Position numbers and translations under genes: made by a program
Shown here: positions 1 through 5,540 of the stretch, in pieces
Layout: each line of letters opens with the position of its first letter
How positions within the stretch are numbered: position 1 is the stretch's first letter
Notes under the pieces: generated by a model
The model's input: the letters and a program-made list of their open reading frames with translations, nothing else
What the model was told of the DNA's origin: nothing
The model's database searches: none
IMG/VR virus record: IMGVR_UViG_3300010885_034847
Coordinates: 1 to 35,018 of that record
Origin: a virus
DNA length: 35,018 nt
Reading direction: 5' to 3' (one strand)

Positions 1-71
1 CGGGCGTAGTCATCGAAGTCGCGAGCAAGACGAATACGCAGTTCGCGTTCGCGATCACTGAGGGAAGCCAT
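1..71 (-). CDS. terL: Terminase large subunit, duplicated 5' end (partial)
   Basis: This is the redundant N-terminal part of the large terminase gene, cut by the window edge. Its ATG at 71 corresponds to 34966 in the right copy of the terminal repeat, where the full gene is annotated. It should not be counted as a second gene. Confidence 0.9.
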   Translation of the reverse strand, partial: MASLSDRERELRIRLARDFDDYA

Positions 72-123
72 GGCCACCTTCGCTATGGGCTAAGGCCGCT
101 TCGACCTCGCCTAGTGCTTCCTC
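1..123. repeat. Terminal direct repeat, left copy (circular junction)
   Basis: Bases 1-123 are identical to bases 34896-35018. Terminase genes run continuously across the joined ends, so the repeat marks a circularly closed contig or a circularly permuted genome, not two biological copies. The unique genome length is then about 34,895 bases. Confidence 0.95.
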
Positions 124-384
124 TTGGCGGTTGATCGTCATTTGGCCGGAATGCTCGACGTTGGCCAAGCGCGGGTGGATGTAGGGCGCAGCAGCCTTGG
201 CGCAATCGATCTTGGTCGTTAGGTCGCCAGTGGTCCGCATGATGGACAACAAGACCTGCAGCGGGGTGTCCCCGTCTGACTTCAAAGCGTCAACAGCTTC
301 ACGCACGGCGGCACGCTCTAACGCGGTCTTAGCGTTGGAGCTTCCCTTTGGCCTTCCGGCTCCGGGACGTTTACCGCCGCGCAT
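55..384 (-). CDS. terS: Terminase small subunit (DNA recognition)
   Basis: This is a 109-residue protein with a basic N-terminus containing a GAGRPKG motif, a helical middle and an APYIHPRLA stretch. These are typical of a class of small terminase subunits that bind the pac site and load the large subunit. Across the circular junction it lies directly upstream of terL and overlaps its start by about 16 nt. The ATG at 384 is preceded by a GGGAAA stretch. The assignment rests on motifs and position; the exact TerS family is uncertain. Confidence 0.75.
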   Translation of the reverse strand: MRGGKRPGAGRPKGSSNAKTALERAAVREAVDALKSDGDTPLQVLLSIMRTTGDLTTKIDCAKAAAPYIHPRLANVEHSGQMTINRQEEALGEVEAALAHSEGGHGFPQ

Positions 385-420
385 CTGATTTCCCTGATAG
401 AAAAATCAAAATATCAATCG

Positions 421-516
421 TTAGCACTTGCCCTTCTTGCCACCCTTGGGCATCGGCATCGGGGCCGGGGCGGGCTTGGACATGCTGGCGGGCTTCATTG
501 CGGGTTTCTTGGCCAT
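421..516 (-). CDS. Lysine/proline-rich 31-residue peptide
   Basis: This is a short ORF of 31 codons with ATG at 516 and TAA at 421. An AAGGAA ribosome-binding site lies about 8 nt upstream. The product is very basic, built from Lys, Pro, Ala, Met and Gly with a Lys/Gly-rich tail ending in Cys. It lies 36 nt upstream of terS and 12 nt after the stop of the preceding membrane peptide, in the same leftward operon. No function is recognised. The charge suggests binding to nucleic acid or to an acidic partner, which is only inference. Confidence 0.6.
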   Translation of the reverse strand: MAKKPAMKPASMSKPAPAPMPMPKGGKKGKC

Positions 517-528
517 TGGTGAGGTTCC

Positions 529-699
529 TTACTTGCTGGCGAGCGACGTTGCGATAGTGACAATGCCCCAATCCATGAGGCTGCCGGGCAGTCCGTCGAT
601 ACGGATGCCGAACACCTTAACGCAGACGATGCACCCTGCCGCGACGGCAACGATGGCAAAGACCTGCTTAATGTTGGAGACGAGGCCGTTGAGATCCAT
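529..699 (-). CDS. Small single-span membrane protein (56 residues)
   Basis: The ORF starts with ATG at 699 and ends with TAA at 529. It begins with an amphipathic stretch, then has a hydrophobic segment at about residues 14-30 rich in Val, Ala, Ile and Cys, and a second weaker hydrophobic stretch near the C-terminus. It is the third gene of a cluster of four micro-ORFs between the late terminator and terS. A holin-like or other small inner-membrane role is possible but unproven. It is close-packed and co-directional with its neighbours, which supports it being real. Confidence 0.6.
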   Translation of the reverse strand: MDLNGLVSNIKQVFAIVAVAAGCIVCVKVFGIRIDGLPGSLMDWGIVTIATSLASK

Positions 700-708
700 T
701 TTCAAGTT

Positions 709-804
709 CTATCCCCTGAAGTAAGTTTGCAGCCACGCGCAAACGATCATCACTCCAACGGCGACCAACACTGTCAATCCAACGTCATGGATAGAGATCA
801 GCAT
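709..804 (-). CDS. Small membrane peptide (31 residues)
   Basis: The ORF starts with ATG at 804 and ends with TAG at 709. Almost all of its 31 residues form one predicted transmembrane helix (about residues 9-25), with a Tyr-Phe-Arg-Gly tail. Its first 20 nt overlap the 3' end of the preceding micro-ORF, suggesting coupled translation. No homologue is recognised. Confidence 0.55.
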   Translation of the reverse strand: MLISIHDVGLTVLVAVGVMIVCAWLQTYFRG

Positions 805-910
805 TGTCCTGGCGGGCGATGATGTAGAGCGCGATTGCGGTTGTTGAGCCGATGAGCACGAGACACGCGGGGAGGATCTTTGGAAGAAAGATCGTGATCG
901 TGATCGTCAT
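785..910 (-). CDS. Small membrane protein, first gene of the late operon (41 residues)
   Basis: The ORF starts with ATG at 910 and ends with TGA at 785. An AAAGG stretch lies just upstream. The N-terminus is a Thr-Ile repeat encoded by a repeated GATCGT unit. A hydrophobic segment covers about residues 8-32, and the C-terminus is polar. It is the first ORF after the terminator at 926-953, so it would be the first translated gene of antiterminated late transcripts. Its function is unknown; the position recalls the small lysis or regulatory genes that begin lambdoid late operons. Confidence 0.55.
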   Translation of the reverse strand: MTITITIFLPKILPACLVLIGSTTAIALYIIARQDNADLYP

Positions 911-925
911 GGGCCTTTGAAATGC

Positions 926-953
926 AAAAAGGCCCCTGGACGAACCGGGGGCC
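926..953 (-). terminator. Rho-independent terminator before the late operon
   Basis: On the minus strand a 9-bp stem (931-939 with 945-953, one G-T pair) has a 5-nt loop and is followed at once by five T residues (926-930). It lies between the end of the early replication operon and the first late micro-gene, where a lambda tR'-like terminator would be. Confidence 0.8.
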
Positions 954-983
954 ATTTCTCACACGTCTTGCGACGCTAGAACT

Positions 984-1012
984 GATTTGCTTTTGTTCGT
1001 AACGCGTGTCAA
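984..1012 (-). promoter_or_regulatory. Candidate late promoter (perfect -35, weak -10)
   Basis: A perfect TTGACA lies on the minus strand at 1012-1007, overlapping the stop codon of the preceding gene. The hexamer 17 bp downstream (CAAATC) is a poor -10, so the promoter is uncertain. It would produce a short leader ending at the 926-953 terminator, the same arrangement as lambda PR' and tR'. Confidence 0.35.
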
Positions 1013-1500
1013 GGGCGTTCGCGTGCGCGGCTACGATAGTTCGCGATTTTCCTCAAGCCGAGTTTGATGATCGCCAATCCTGCAATGAAAGACTGGGGCC
1101 GGTTCCCGCATTCAGGAAGCAAGCGGCGGCCGATATCCTGCGGGGTTGCTCGTTCTTCGACGGTATCGACCAACGCTCGCCACGTCATCGGACAGTCGAT
1201 GAGTTTAGACATGGCATCTAATGCCGCGTTGTGAACCGTGATCGCCGGCTGATGGTTATCAGACACTTCGCCAGAGCCCTTGTCGCCAACCTTAGCACCC
1301 ATAGCGCCCCAGTAGTGACGCTCTAGGTGTTCGGAAGCGTATAGCTCCTCGCTGCTAAGCTTCCCCGAGGCGTACAGGGACTGGAAGATCGACATGGCCC
1401 GGTACGCGTCCCGCTTGACCTTCTGGTCCGTGCTCGGGGTTTCGAACCGGCTCTTGTTCAACCGTTCCGGCGTCGGGGATAGGGTTTCTGTCAGGCTCAT
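1009..1500 (-). CDS. Hypothetical protein, possible late-gene regulator
   Basis: This is a 163-residue soluble, largely helical protein with no family I can name. It is the last gene of the leftward early operon, directly before the candidate late promoter and terminator. That is where lambdoid phages place the antiterminator Q or another late activator. It starts with ATG at 1500, overlapping the stop of the preceding 48-residue gene by 4 nt. The regulatory role is inferred only from position; no Q motif is visible. Confidence 0.7.
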   Translation of the reverse strand: MSLTETLSPTPERLNKSRFETPSTDQKVKRDAYRAMSIFQSLYASGKLSSEELYASEHLERHYWGAMGAKVGDKGSGEVSDNHQPAITVHNAALDAMSKLIDCPMTWRALVDTVEERATPQDIGRRLLPECGNRPQSFIAGLAIIKLGLRKIANYRSRARERP

Positions 1501-1643
1501 GGTGTGCCTCTGCGTTTGACGCGCACTTTTTTGGACTTCTGTTGGCGAATGCGGTCACTGACCGACTGCCGTTTGTTGGTGGTCTTCACCACCTTGCCGG
1601 ACTTGATAGAGAAGCCGAACCGTATCGCTATCTGCCGTGTCAT
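1497..1643 (-). CDS. Small very basic conserved-type phage protein (48 residues)
   Basis: The ORF starts with ATG at 1643 and ends with TGA at 1497. It forms an ATGA overlap with the next gene's start at 1500. A GAGG site lies about 10 nt upstream. The C-terminal half is strongly basic (runs of Lys and Arg interspersed with Gln and Val), suggesting nucleic-acid binding. It overlaps the 3' end of the upstream 86-codon ORF by 89 nt in another frame. It is easy to miss because of its length and overlap. The overlap geometry and coherent composition support it. No named function. Confidence 0.65.
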   Translation of the reverse strand: MTRQIAIRFGFSIKSGKVVKTTNKRQSVSDRIRQQKSKKVRVKRRGTP

Positions 1644-1815
1644 AGGTCTGGCGCCTCATCCTTGCGAGAATGTTGTAAGTCTCGTGTTCGGCCATGTTGA
1701 AGAACTTGGCGATCTCGTAAGTGTCCCATGGTTGGCCAAGGTGTTCGCCGCGCATCCATGCGTGCCAAACCCACGCGGGAAATCTGTTTCTCGTGCACAC
1801 GGCTCTCCGCTTCAT
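1555..1815 (-). CDS. Small HTH-like protein
   Basis: This is an 86-residue protein whose centre (about residues 31-55) reads as a helix-turn-helix. It has a Thr-Tyr-Glu-Ile-Ala-Lys start and a second helix ending in Ile-Leu-Ala-Arg-Met-Arg. The Trp-rich N-terminus is unusual. ATG at 1815 overlaps the preceding stop (ATGA). The last 89 nt are shared with another ORF, so the C-terminal 30 residues may be poorly constrained. It is probably a DNA-binding accessory of the early operon. Confidence 0.6.
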   Translation of the reverse strand: MKRRAVCTRNRFPAWVWHAWMRGEHLGQPWDTYEIAKFFNMAEHETYNILARMRRQTYDTADSDTVRLLYQVRQGGEDHQQTAVGQ

Positions 1816-2021
1816 CCAAACAGCCTTTCAGCTTCGCGCCATGCCTGCTGTGCGAGACGCTGTTCTTTGTCGGCTCGCTCGCGTTGGGCTTCAGTGCGGC
1901 GTCGGGCAATTTCTTTCGCAGCCTCAAGCTTGGTTGTGAGGTCTTCGACCTTGCGTTCGAGATACTGATTGCGGCGGACCAAAGCCGCGACATGGGGCTG
2001 TGCTTCTTTAGGAATGTTCAT
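1812..2021 (-). CDS. Coiled-coil protein (69 residues)
   Basis: Starting at the ATG at 2021, the 69 residues are mostly a charged coiled coil with Lys, Glu, Arg and Ala heptads (about residues 18-66). A longer reading from 2123 exists, but its extra N-terminal part overlaps the upstream gene and looks random. The gene sits between the putative replication loader and an HTH-like protein, with overlaps on both sides. Function unknown. Confidence 0.6.
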   Translation of the reverse strand: MNIPKEAQPHVAALVRRNQYLERKVEDLTTKLEAAKEIARRRTEAQRERADKEQRLAQQAWREAERLFG

Positions 2022-2523
2022 GCGTGTCATCCTTGTAGGCAAATGGCGCCTGCACATGCTTGAAGGTTGATTTTTTGGACGCGATTGGCGTGCCGCTCGG
2101 AGATTGCTCGAAACGCGGGTCAAACCGCACCGACCGTGTGCGGGTCAGGTAGTTGTCAAACGACCCGTACTGATTGACCATTTGTTCGCGCCACAAACGG
2201 GCGTCACGCCAGCGTTCGATGTCCTCGGGCCTATCGGGCGTGCGCAGGCTGCGGCCCACGTACTGCGCGCCGGGCGACCGCTCGCGGTCTGCGGCAATGC
2301 GCTCGGCGGCAAGCTGGCAGGCTTCGCGGCACTCCGAGGGGAGCGGGAATGATCGAAGCTTTCGCGTCATGACGATATGGTAGCAAGCCGACTGCAGCAC
2401 GTCGGGCGCTGTGCCGCGCAAGGCATCCACCATGGACTTGATCCATGCGGCCGACTGCTGCGGCGTGTCGTGCCGCGTCGGGAAATGCACCTGCAGCGTC
2501 GATATGAACTCGGTAACTGTCAC
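2008..2523 (-). CDS. Probable replication accessory protein (loader position)
   Basis: This is a 171-residue protein directly downstream of, and overlapping by 4 nt, the origin-containing initiator gene. In lambda-like phages this is the place of the helicase loader P. It has a conserved-looking helical core including an FPLPSECREAC stretch at about residues 58-68, and a polar, disordered C-terminus. I do not see a Walker ATPase motif, so it is not a DnaC-type loader. The replication role is inferred from order. Confidence 0.6.
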   Translation of the reverse strand: MTVTEFISTLQVHFPTRHDTPQQSAAWIKSMVDALRGTAPDVLQSACYHIVMTRKLRSFPLPSECREACQLAAERIAADRERSPGAQYVGRSLRTPDRPEDIERWRDARLWREQMVNQYGSFDNYLTRTRSVRFDPRFEQSPSGTPIASKKSTFKHVQAPFAYKDDTHEHS

Positions 2524-3188
2524 TGGCTTACCCCCATAGCTTCAAGCATGGCGTTCATTTCGGAAACGGTCATTTGGCGCGGGGGCGCCCATGGTGCGCG
2601 AACGGGCTCGGCAACGGGCAGGGATGCCGTGCGCTGCGTTTTGGCCTGCGCGACGGGCTTAGCAAAGTAATTCCAGGTGGTGATTGATCCTGGCGTTGCC
2701 CGAGCGGCCGTGGCGCGAATGGCGGGCAGCACGTCGAGTTCCAAATCGGCGCCATCGTTGAGCCAACCGAGCGGCGCGCTGACCATGAGCAAGTTGGGAC
2801 GGGACGCGGGGCTTGCTAGGGCTTTGCCGCCGGCTTCAAGCAACCTTTTGCTCAAAACCGTCAAATCAATCATATGATTTGAAACAGTAGTTTCTAGGTT
2901 AGTAGTTATATTATTATCTTCTACGCGTGCGCGAGGCGCCGCCTGTGGCGCTTGTGCGGGTGTACTGACGCCACCCGTGGCGTGTTTGGCGCTAGTGGCG
3001 GCGCCATCCGTGGCGCTTTTGGCGTTTGTTCTTTGTTCTGAGCAAACGCCATCCGTGGCGCATTCGAGCTTTAGTCGTTGCACAGTGCGAATGGGAATGT
3101 CGAGCGCAGCAGAGATTACTTTCGCCTCGTACTCACCCGTGGCAGCCATGTACGCACGCAACAGCTTCGCTGAGTTCGACAACGCCAT
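2520..3188 (-). CDS. Replication initiator (lambda O-like) with internal origin
   Basis: This is a 222-residue protein. The N-terminus (about residues 8-45) is a winged or simple helix-turn-helix with the pattern AKLLRAYMAAT then IPIRTVQRLK. The middle (about 42-90) is a low-complexity Ala/Thr/Gly/Asp linker encoded by repeated DNA units (the iterons). The C-terminal region is helical and could contact the loader. Placement of iterons and an AT-rich tract inside the coding sequence matches lambda O. It starts at ATG 3188 and overlaps the next gene by 4 nt. The name is by analogy; sequence identity to O is not evident. Confidence 0.65.
   Translation of the reverse strand: MALSNSAKLLRAYMAATGEYEAKVISAALDIPIRTVQRLKLECATDGVCSEQRTNAKSATDGAATSAKHATGGVSTPAQAPQAAPRARVEDNNITTNLETTVSNHMIDLTVLSKRLLEAGGKALASPASRPNLLMVSAPLGWLNDGADLELDVLPAIRATAARATPGSITTWNYFAKPVAQAKTQRTASLPVAEPVRAPWAPPRQMTVSEMNAMLEAMGVSQ
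2854..3061. other. Candidate phage replication origin
   Basis: The four iterons (2936-3061) adjoin a distinctly AT-rich stretch (about 2854-2922, including a run of TTATATTATTATC at 2906-2918). All of it lies inside the initiator gene. This is the iteron plus DNA-unwinding-element layout of lambda ori, which also lies inside O. The initiator N-terminal HTH would bind the iterons. Confidence 0.65.
2936..3061. repeat. Four palindromic iterons
   Basis: Four 16-bp units follow the pattern RCGCC-R-Y-C-Y-GTGGCG-Y, at 2936-2951, 2968-2983, 3001-3016 and 3046-3061. Each is an inverted repeat of CGCC(A) and (T)GGCG around a short centre. Start-to-start spacings are 32, 33 and 45 bp, near whole helical turns. 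A related half-site lies at 2985-3000. Confidence 0.8.
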
Positions 3189-3189
3189 G

Positions 3190-3432
3190 TCACGCGCTCC
3201 CCGCCGTTTGTGATTTGTGATGCCAAAGATGCCCCTCTTGACCGCAGAGGGATTGCGCGAACTGCCAGCCGTTGGCGGCCATGTCGCGAAGGAACAACAA
3301 GCCTTCCTGAGTGCATTCTGGCGGCACGAACTGGCCGCGCGAAACGTAGCTGTCGCCCCAAATCGTGATGCGTTCAGGCAGCGTTAATTGAGCCGCCTCA
3401 TTGAGGTCTTGACTGTGGCCTATATGTTTCAT
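3190..3432 (-). CDS. Hypothetical protein (80 residues)
   Basis: This is an 80-residue soluble protein with two Cys and a His/Trp-rich C-terminal half. It has no recognised family. It is the gene just upstream of the initiator (1-nt gap) and follows an intergenic region with a palindrome and a perfect hairpin. No good ribosome-binding site precedes ATG 3432. An ATACTAAT stretch abuts the start and could be a -10 giving a leaderless message, but this is weak. Confidence 0.6.
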   Translation of the reverse strand: MKHIGHSQDLNEAAQLTLPERITIWGDSYVSRGQFVPPECTQEGLLFLRDMAANGWQFAQSLCGQEGHLWHHKSQTAGSA

Positions 3433-3481
3433 ATTAGTATCGCGTCCGTAAGAGTTGAGTTTAGCCGCTCGAACTCGCGTA

Positions 3482-3533
3482 CCTGCCTCGGCAGGACGTA
3501 CTCACGCCGGAGATCTTCCCATGATCTCCGGCG
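3482..3533. promoter_or_regulatory. Palindrome and perfect 11-bp hairpin in early leftward intergenic region
   Basis: A palindrome of CCTGCC and GGCAGG with a 2-nt centre (3482-3495) is followed by a perfect 11-bp stem (3505-3515 with 3523-3533, 7-nt loop). The hairpin lies between the membrane-protein gene and the replication genes. There is no T-run on the minus strand and only a T-rich TTATTAG on the plus strand, so it could be an operator, an RNA processing site or a weak terminator. Confidence 0.55.
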
Positions 3534-3544
3534 TTATTAGTTTG

Positions 3545-4510
3545 TTAGGCAACCGCTCGCGCGATGCCCGTATGAGACGGAAGCTTCAGCTGACTAAGGT
3601 CGGGGGCTCCGGTTCCGGGGACGTAGTGCGCCGCCTGAAACGGGGTGACATTCGTCGGCACCACCGGGGCCGCGTACTGCATCACCGTCGGAGCAACAGA
3701 TTGTGCAGCGTGCGCCGGCAGATCGTCGGCGCCGTACACCAACAGCCCAAAGTGAATGCCGAACATGGCAATCATCATCATCGTAACGGCGCTAAAGAAG
3801 GCCATTGCGATCTGGGCGTTTTCGACGGTCAGTTCGAAGTAGCTGCCGACAAGGCCAGCAATCGGGTCAGCGGTCGCGATCTGCGAACCCGTGGTCGCCC
3901 CAACTGCCGTTGAAAGCGAAATAACGCGGCCCTCAAGCTCAGCCTTGCGCTTAGCGAGCCCAAGCTCGGCAGCAAGCGCGCCGTACAGGCGGCAGCTGTT
4001 GCCGTACTTGCCAACGTCCTTACAGCCGTCCGTGGCATCCCAGAATGTTTTGCCGCGCTCGGTTGCCATCGCAGCCTCAACGGTCGCAACCGGGCGAGCT
4101 TTGATGGTGGCGAGTTCTTCCTGCGCTTTGACAAGCTGCGTTGCCTGCGAACTGTAGACCGTTTGCTTGACGCCGACTTCAGCGGTTTTTTGCGTGCGCT
4201 GGACGCTGATCTGCTGGCCGGCAGCGAGCAAACCAAACCCGACGCAAAGGCCGATCAGGCCAAGCATGGCGTAGCTGTGGGAGACCTTGCCGCGCCGCAT
4301 GACGTACAAAACGCCGATAGCTGCGGACGCCACAAACATCTCGACGGCGATACCGCCGGCAGCATCAATGTATCGCATCCAGCCTTCAGAATACTTGGCG
4401 GCTGTGACTGCGTTTTTGCTTGCCTGATAAATCAGCGCGGTGATCGCAGATGCGATCATGACCGTTCCCGCAAGCTGGGGAAGGGTCCGCGTTCTCAGCC
4501 ATGTAATCAT
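3545..4510 (-). CDS. Four-span membrane protein downstream of cro
   Basis: From the ATG at 4510, which has a strong AGGAGGT site 6 nt upstream, this encodes 321 residues. A longer reading from 4618 adds an Arg/Pro-rich leader without a ribosome-binding site and was not used. Predicted membrane helices lie at about residues 13-30, 51-71, 79-97 and 232-258. A soluble, partly coiled-coil domain with two Cys sits between helices 3 and 4, and the Ala/Pro/Val-rich C-terminal tail is soluble. It is the first gene after cro in the leftward early operon. Lysogenic conversion or superinfection exclusion would fit the position, but no family is recognised. Confidence 0.75.
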   Translation of the reverse strand: MITWLRTRTLPQLAGTVMIASAITALIYQASKNAVTAAKYSEGWMRYIDAAGGIAVEMFVASAAIGVLYVMRRGKVSHSYAMLGLIGLCVGFGLLAAGQQISVQRTQKTAEVGVKQTVYSSQATQLVKAQEELATIKARPVATVEAAMATERGKTFWDATDGCKDVGKYGNSCRLYGALAAELGLAKRKAELEGRVISLSTAVGATTGSQIATADPIAGLVGSYFELTVENAQIAMAFFSAVTMMMIAMFGIHFGLLVYGADDLPAHAAQSVAPTVMQYAAPVVPTNVTPFQAAHYVPGTGAPDLSQLKLPSHTGIARAVA

Positions 4511-4554
4511 GGTTGCACCTCCTGGGCGCGGGGTTAAACGCGGGGGACGCAACG

Positions 4555-4630
4555 AAAAAGGACGGGGCTGGCCGACCGATCGAGAGGGAGCGCGCTTAAC
4601 GGGCAGGTTAGAGCGCAATCGACCAGCCCC
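4555..4630 (-). terminator. Candidate terminator after cro
   Basis: On the minus strand GGGGCTGG (4630-4623) pairs with CCAGCCCC (4571-4564), with flanking TCGA-like pairing and a long loop. Four bases later come five T residues (4559-4555). It lies between the cro stop and the next gene, like lambda tR1 or tL1. The 51-nt loop makes it uncertain. Confidence 0.4.
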
Positions 4631-4680
4631 GAGGCGATGCCATTGGGGGAAACAGGACGCTGGACGCTACGGCACTAATT

Positions 4681-4947
4681 TCAGGCGACGGCGCGGGCCT
4701 CAGCCCGACCGATAGGGCGGCCGAAAAGCTCCACAAACTCAGAATTTGTCAGCCCAAAAACCGATGGATCTATTGTCCGACCTTCACGACGCAGACGCGC
4801 CAAGATGCGAAGGTGCCAACCGGGCGGGATCGAACCCCTAACCTTCCAGTTGGCGACAGCCGGCTGCGATATGCCAAGCCAGTCGGCTAAAGCGGTATCG
4901 CCACCTAGCGCTGTAACCAAATCATCAATGGTCGTGATAGTATCCAT
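4681..4947 (-). CDS. Cro-like HTH repressor
   Basis: This is an 88-residue protein with a Cro/YdaS-type helix-turn-helix at about residues 18-41 (ALADWLGISQPAVANW). A Pro/Gly turn follows, then a short C-terminal helix. It is transcribed divergently from a CI-like repressor gene, the usual phage switch pair. A leftward promoter (4954-4982) with an operator in its spacer lies directly upstream. It would repress early promoters during lytic growth. Confidence 0.85.
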   Translation of the reverse strand: MDTITTIDDLVTALGGDTALADWLGISQPAVANWKVRGSIPPGWHLRILARLRREGRTIDPSVFGLTNSEFVELFGRPIGRAEARAVA

Positions 4948-4953
4948 GCCAGC

Positions 4954-4982
4954 ACCGTATCACGCGACGTTATTTTTCGCAA
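4954..4982 (-). promoter_or_regulatory. Leftward early promoter with operator O1
   Basis: TTGCGA (4982-4977) and TACGGT (4959-4954) on the minus strand are separated by 17 bp. The imperfect palindrome ATCACGCGACGTTAT (4959-4973) fills the spacer. It resembles the operators at 5437 and 5467. It would drive cro and the replication operon under repressor control. Confidence 0.6.
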
Positions 4983-5030
4983 TATCCCTCCCTGGGATTT
5001 GCGTGAATAACGCTCTTGCTGTTGATAGGG

Positions 5031-5327
5031 ATGATGATGATAGACCCCGACGACAGCGGAGATCTTAAGGTGGACGTGGCCCGAAGGCTCGCCCTGACCC
5101 GCTCCGCAATGGGGGTTGATCAGCAGGATTTCGGAACCGAGGCCGGCTTATCGCAGCCTCAGTACAATCAATTTGAAACCGGAAAACGTCGTCTAACATT
5201 GGACGCAGCACTAGCTTTATGTATGCATTACAATCTGACGCTTGACTGGCTATATCGTGGCGATCCGAGCGGCCTGCCCTATCGTTTGGCCGAAGCCATA
5301 AAGCAAGCTCGCAAGAAATCAGTCTAA
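5031..5327 (+). CDS. CI-like XRE-family repressor
   Basis: This is a 98-residue protein with an XRE/HTH_3 domain at about residues 14-64. The scanning and recognition helices include QDFGTEAGLSQPQYNQFETG. It lacks the S24/LexA-like peptidase domain of lambda CI, so SOS self-cleavage is not expected; induction would need another route. Three consecutive ATG codons (5031, 5034, 5037) follow an AGGG site. Spacing favours the second or third. A TTG start at 5016 is also possible. It faces away from cro and lies before the rightward operators. Confidence 0.8.
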   Translation: MMMIDPDDSGDLKVDVARRLALTRSAMGVDQQDFGTEAGLSQPQYNQFETGKRRLTLDAALALCMHYNLTLDWLYRGDPSGLPYRLAEAIKQARKKSV

Positions 5328-5376
5328 GGCAAACAGCTTAATCGTAAACTCACAAACGAGTTATACGTCTCTTTTG

Positions 5377-5387
5377 CCCCCCCCCCC
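5377..5387 (+). repeat. Eleven-base C homopolymer
   Basis: An uninterrupted run of eleven C residues lies 50 nt downstream of the repressor stop, in the untranslated stretch before the rightward promoter. Such tracts slip readily in replication and in sequencing. Its length may vary in the population or be an assembly error. Confidence 0.9.
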
Positions 5388-5436
5388 TGGCTACTTGGCT
5401 ACGTCCAGTTGGAATTGCAGTTTTGCACAGCCACCT

Positions 5437-5451
5437 ATCACAGGCTGTTAT
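5437..5451. promoter_or_regulatory. Operator O2
   Basis: ATCACAGGCTGTTAT is an imperfect palindrome matching O1 and O3 in its ATCAC half. It overlaps a possible second promoter, TTGCAC at 5423 and TGTTAT at 5446 with a 17-bp spacer. Its centre is 30 bp from that of O3, about three helical turns, which allows cooperative binding on one DNA face. Confidence 0.55.
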
Positions 5452-5459
5452 TTTTTTCG

Positions 5460-5488
5460 TTGACGTATCACAGAATGTGATTTATTCT
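5460..5488 (+). promoter_or_regulatory. Rightward early promoter with operator O3
   Basis: TTGACG (5460-5465) and TATTCT (5483-5488) are spaced by 17 bp, a good sigma70 promoter. The spacer contains the perfect palindrome ATCACAGAATGTGAT (5467-5481), so repressor binding would block RNA polymerase. It drives the recombination and integration operon from 5642. Confidence 0.75.
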
Positions 5489-5540
5489 CCCATGCATCAG
5501 ATCCAACGCACCTAAGCACCACGCGGCGGACCTGAGACAC

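Noticed and set aside
371-571. 66-codon minus-strand ORF
   Set aside because: It covers the small basic peptide gene (421-516) in another frame, lacks a ribosome-binding site and has no coherent features.
1640-1993. 117-codon minus-strand ORF
   Set aside because: It overlaps the HTH-like and coiled-coil genes in a third frame and has a random-looking, Arg/Ser-rich composition.
3505-3533. Strong terminator for the membrane-protein gene
   Set aside because: The stem is perfect but no T-run follows on the minus strand, so only a hairpin is reported.
3829-4236. 135-codon ORF within the membrane-protein gene
   Set aside because: It is in another frame of a clear membrane-protein gene and is Ser/Arg-rich as frame shadows are.
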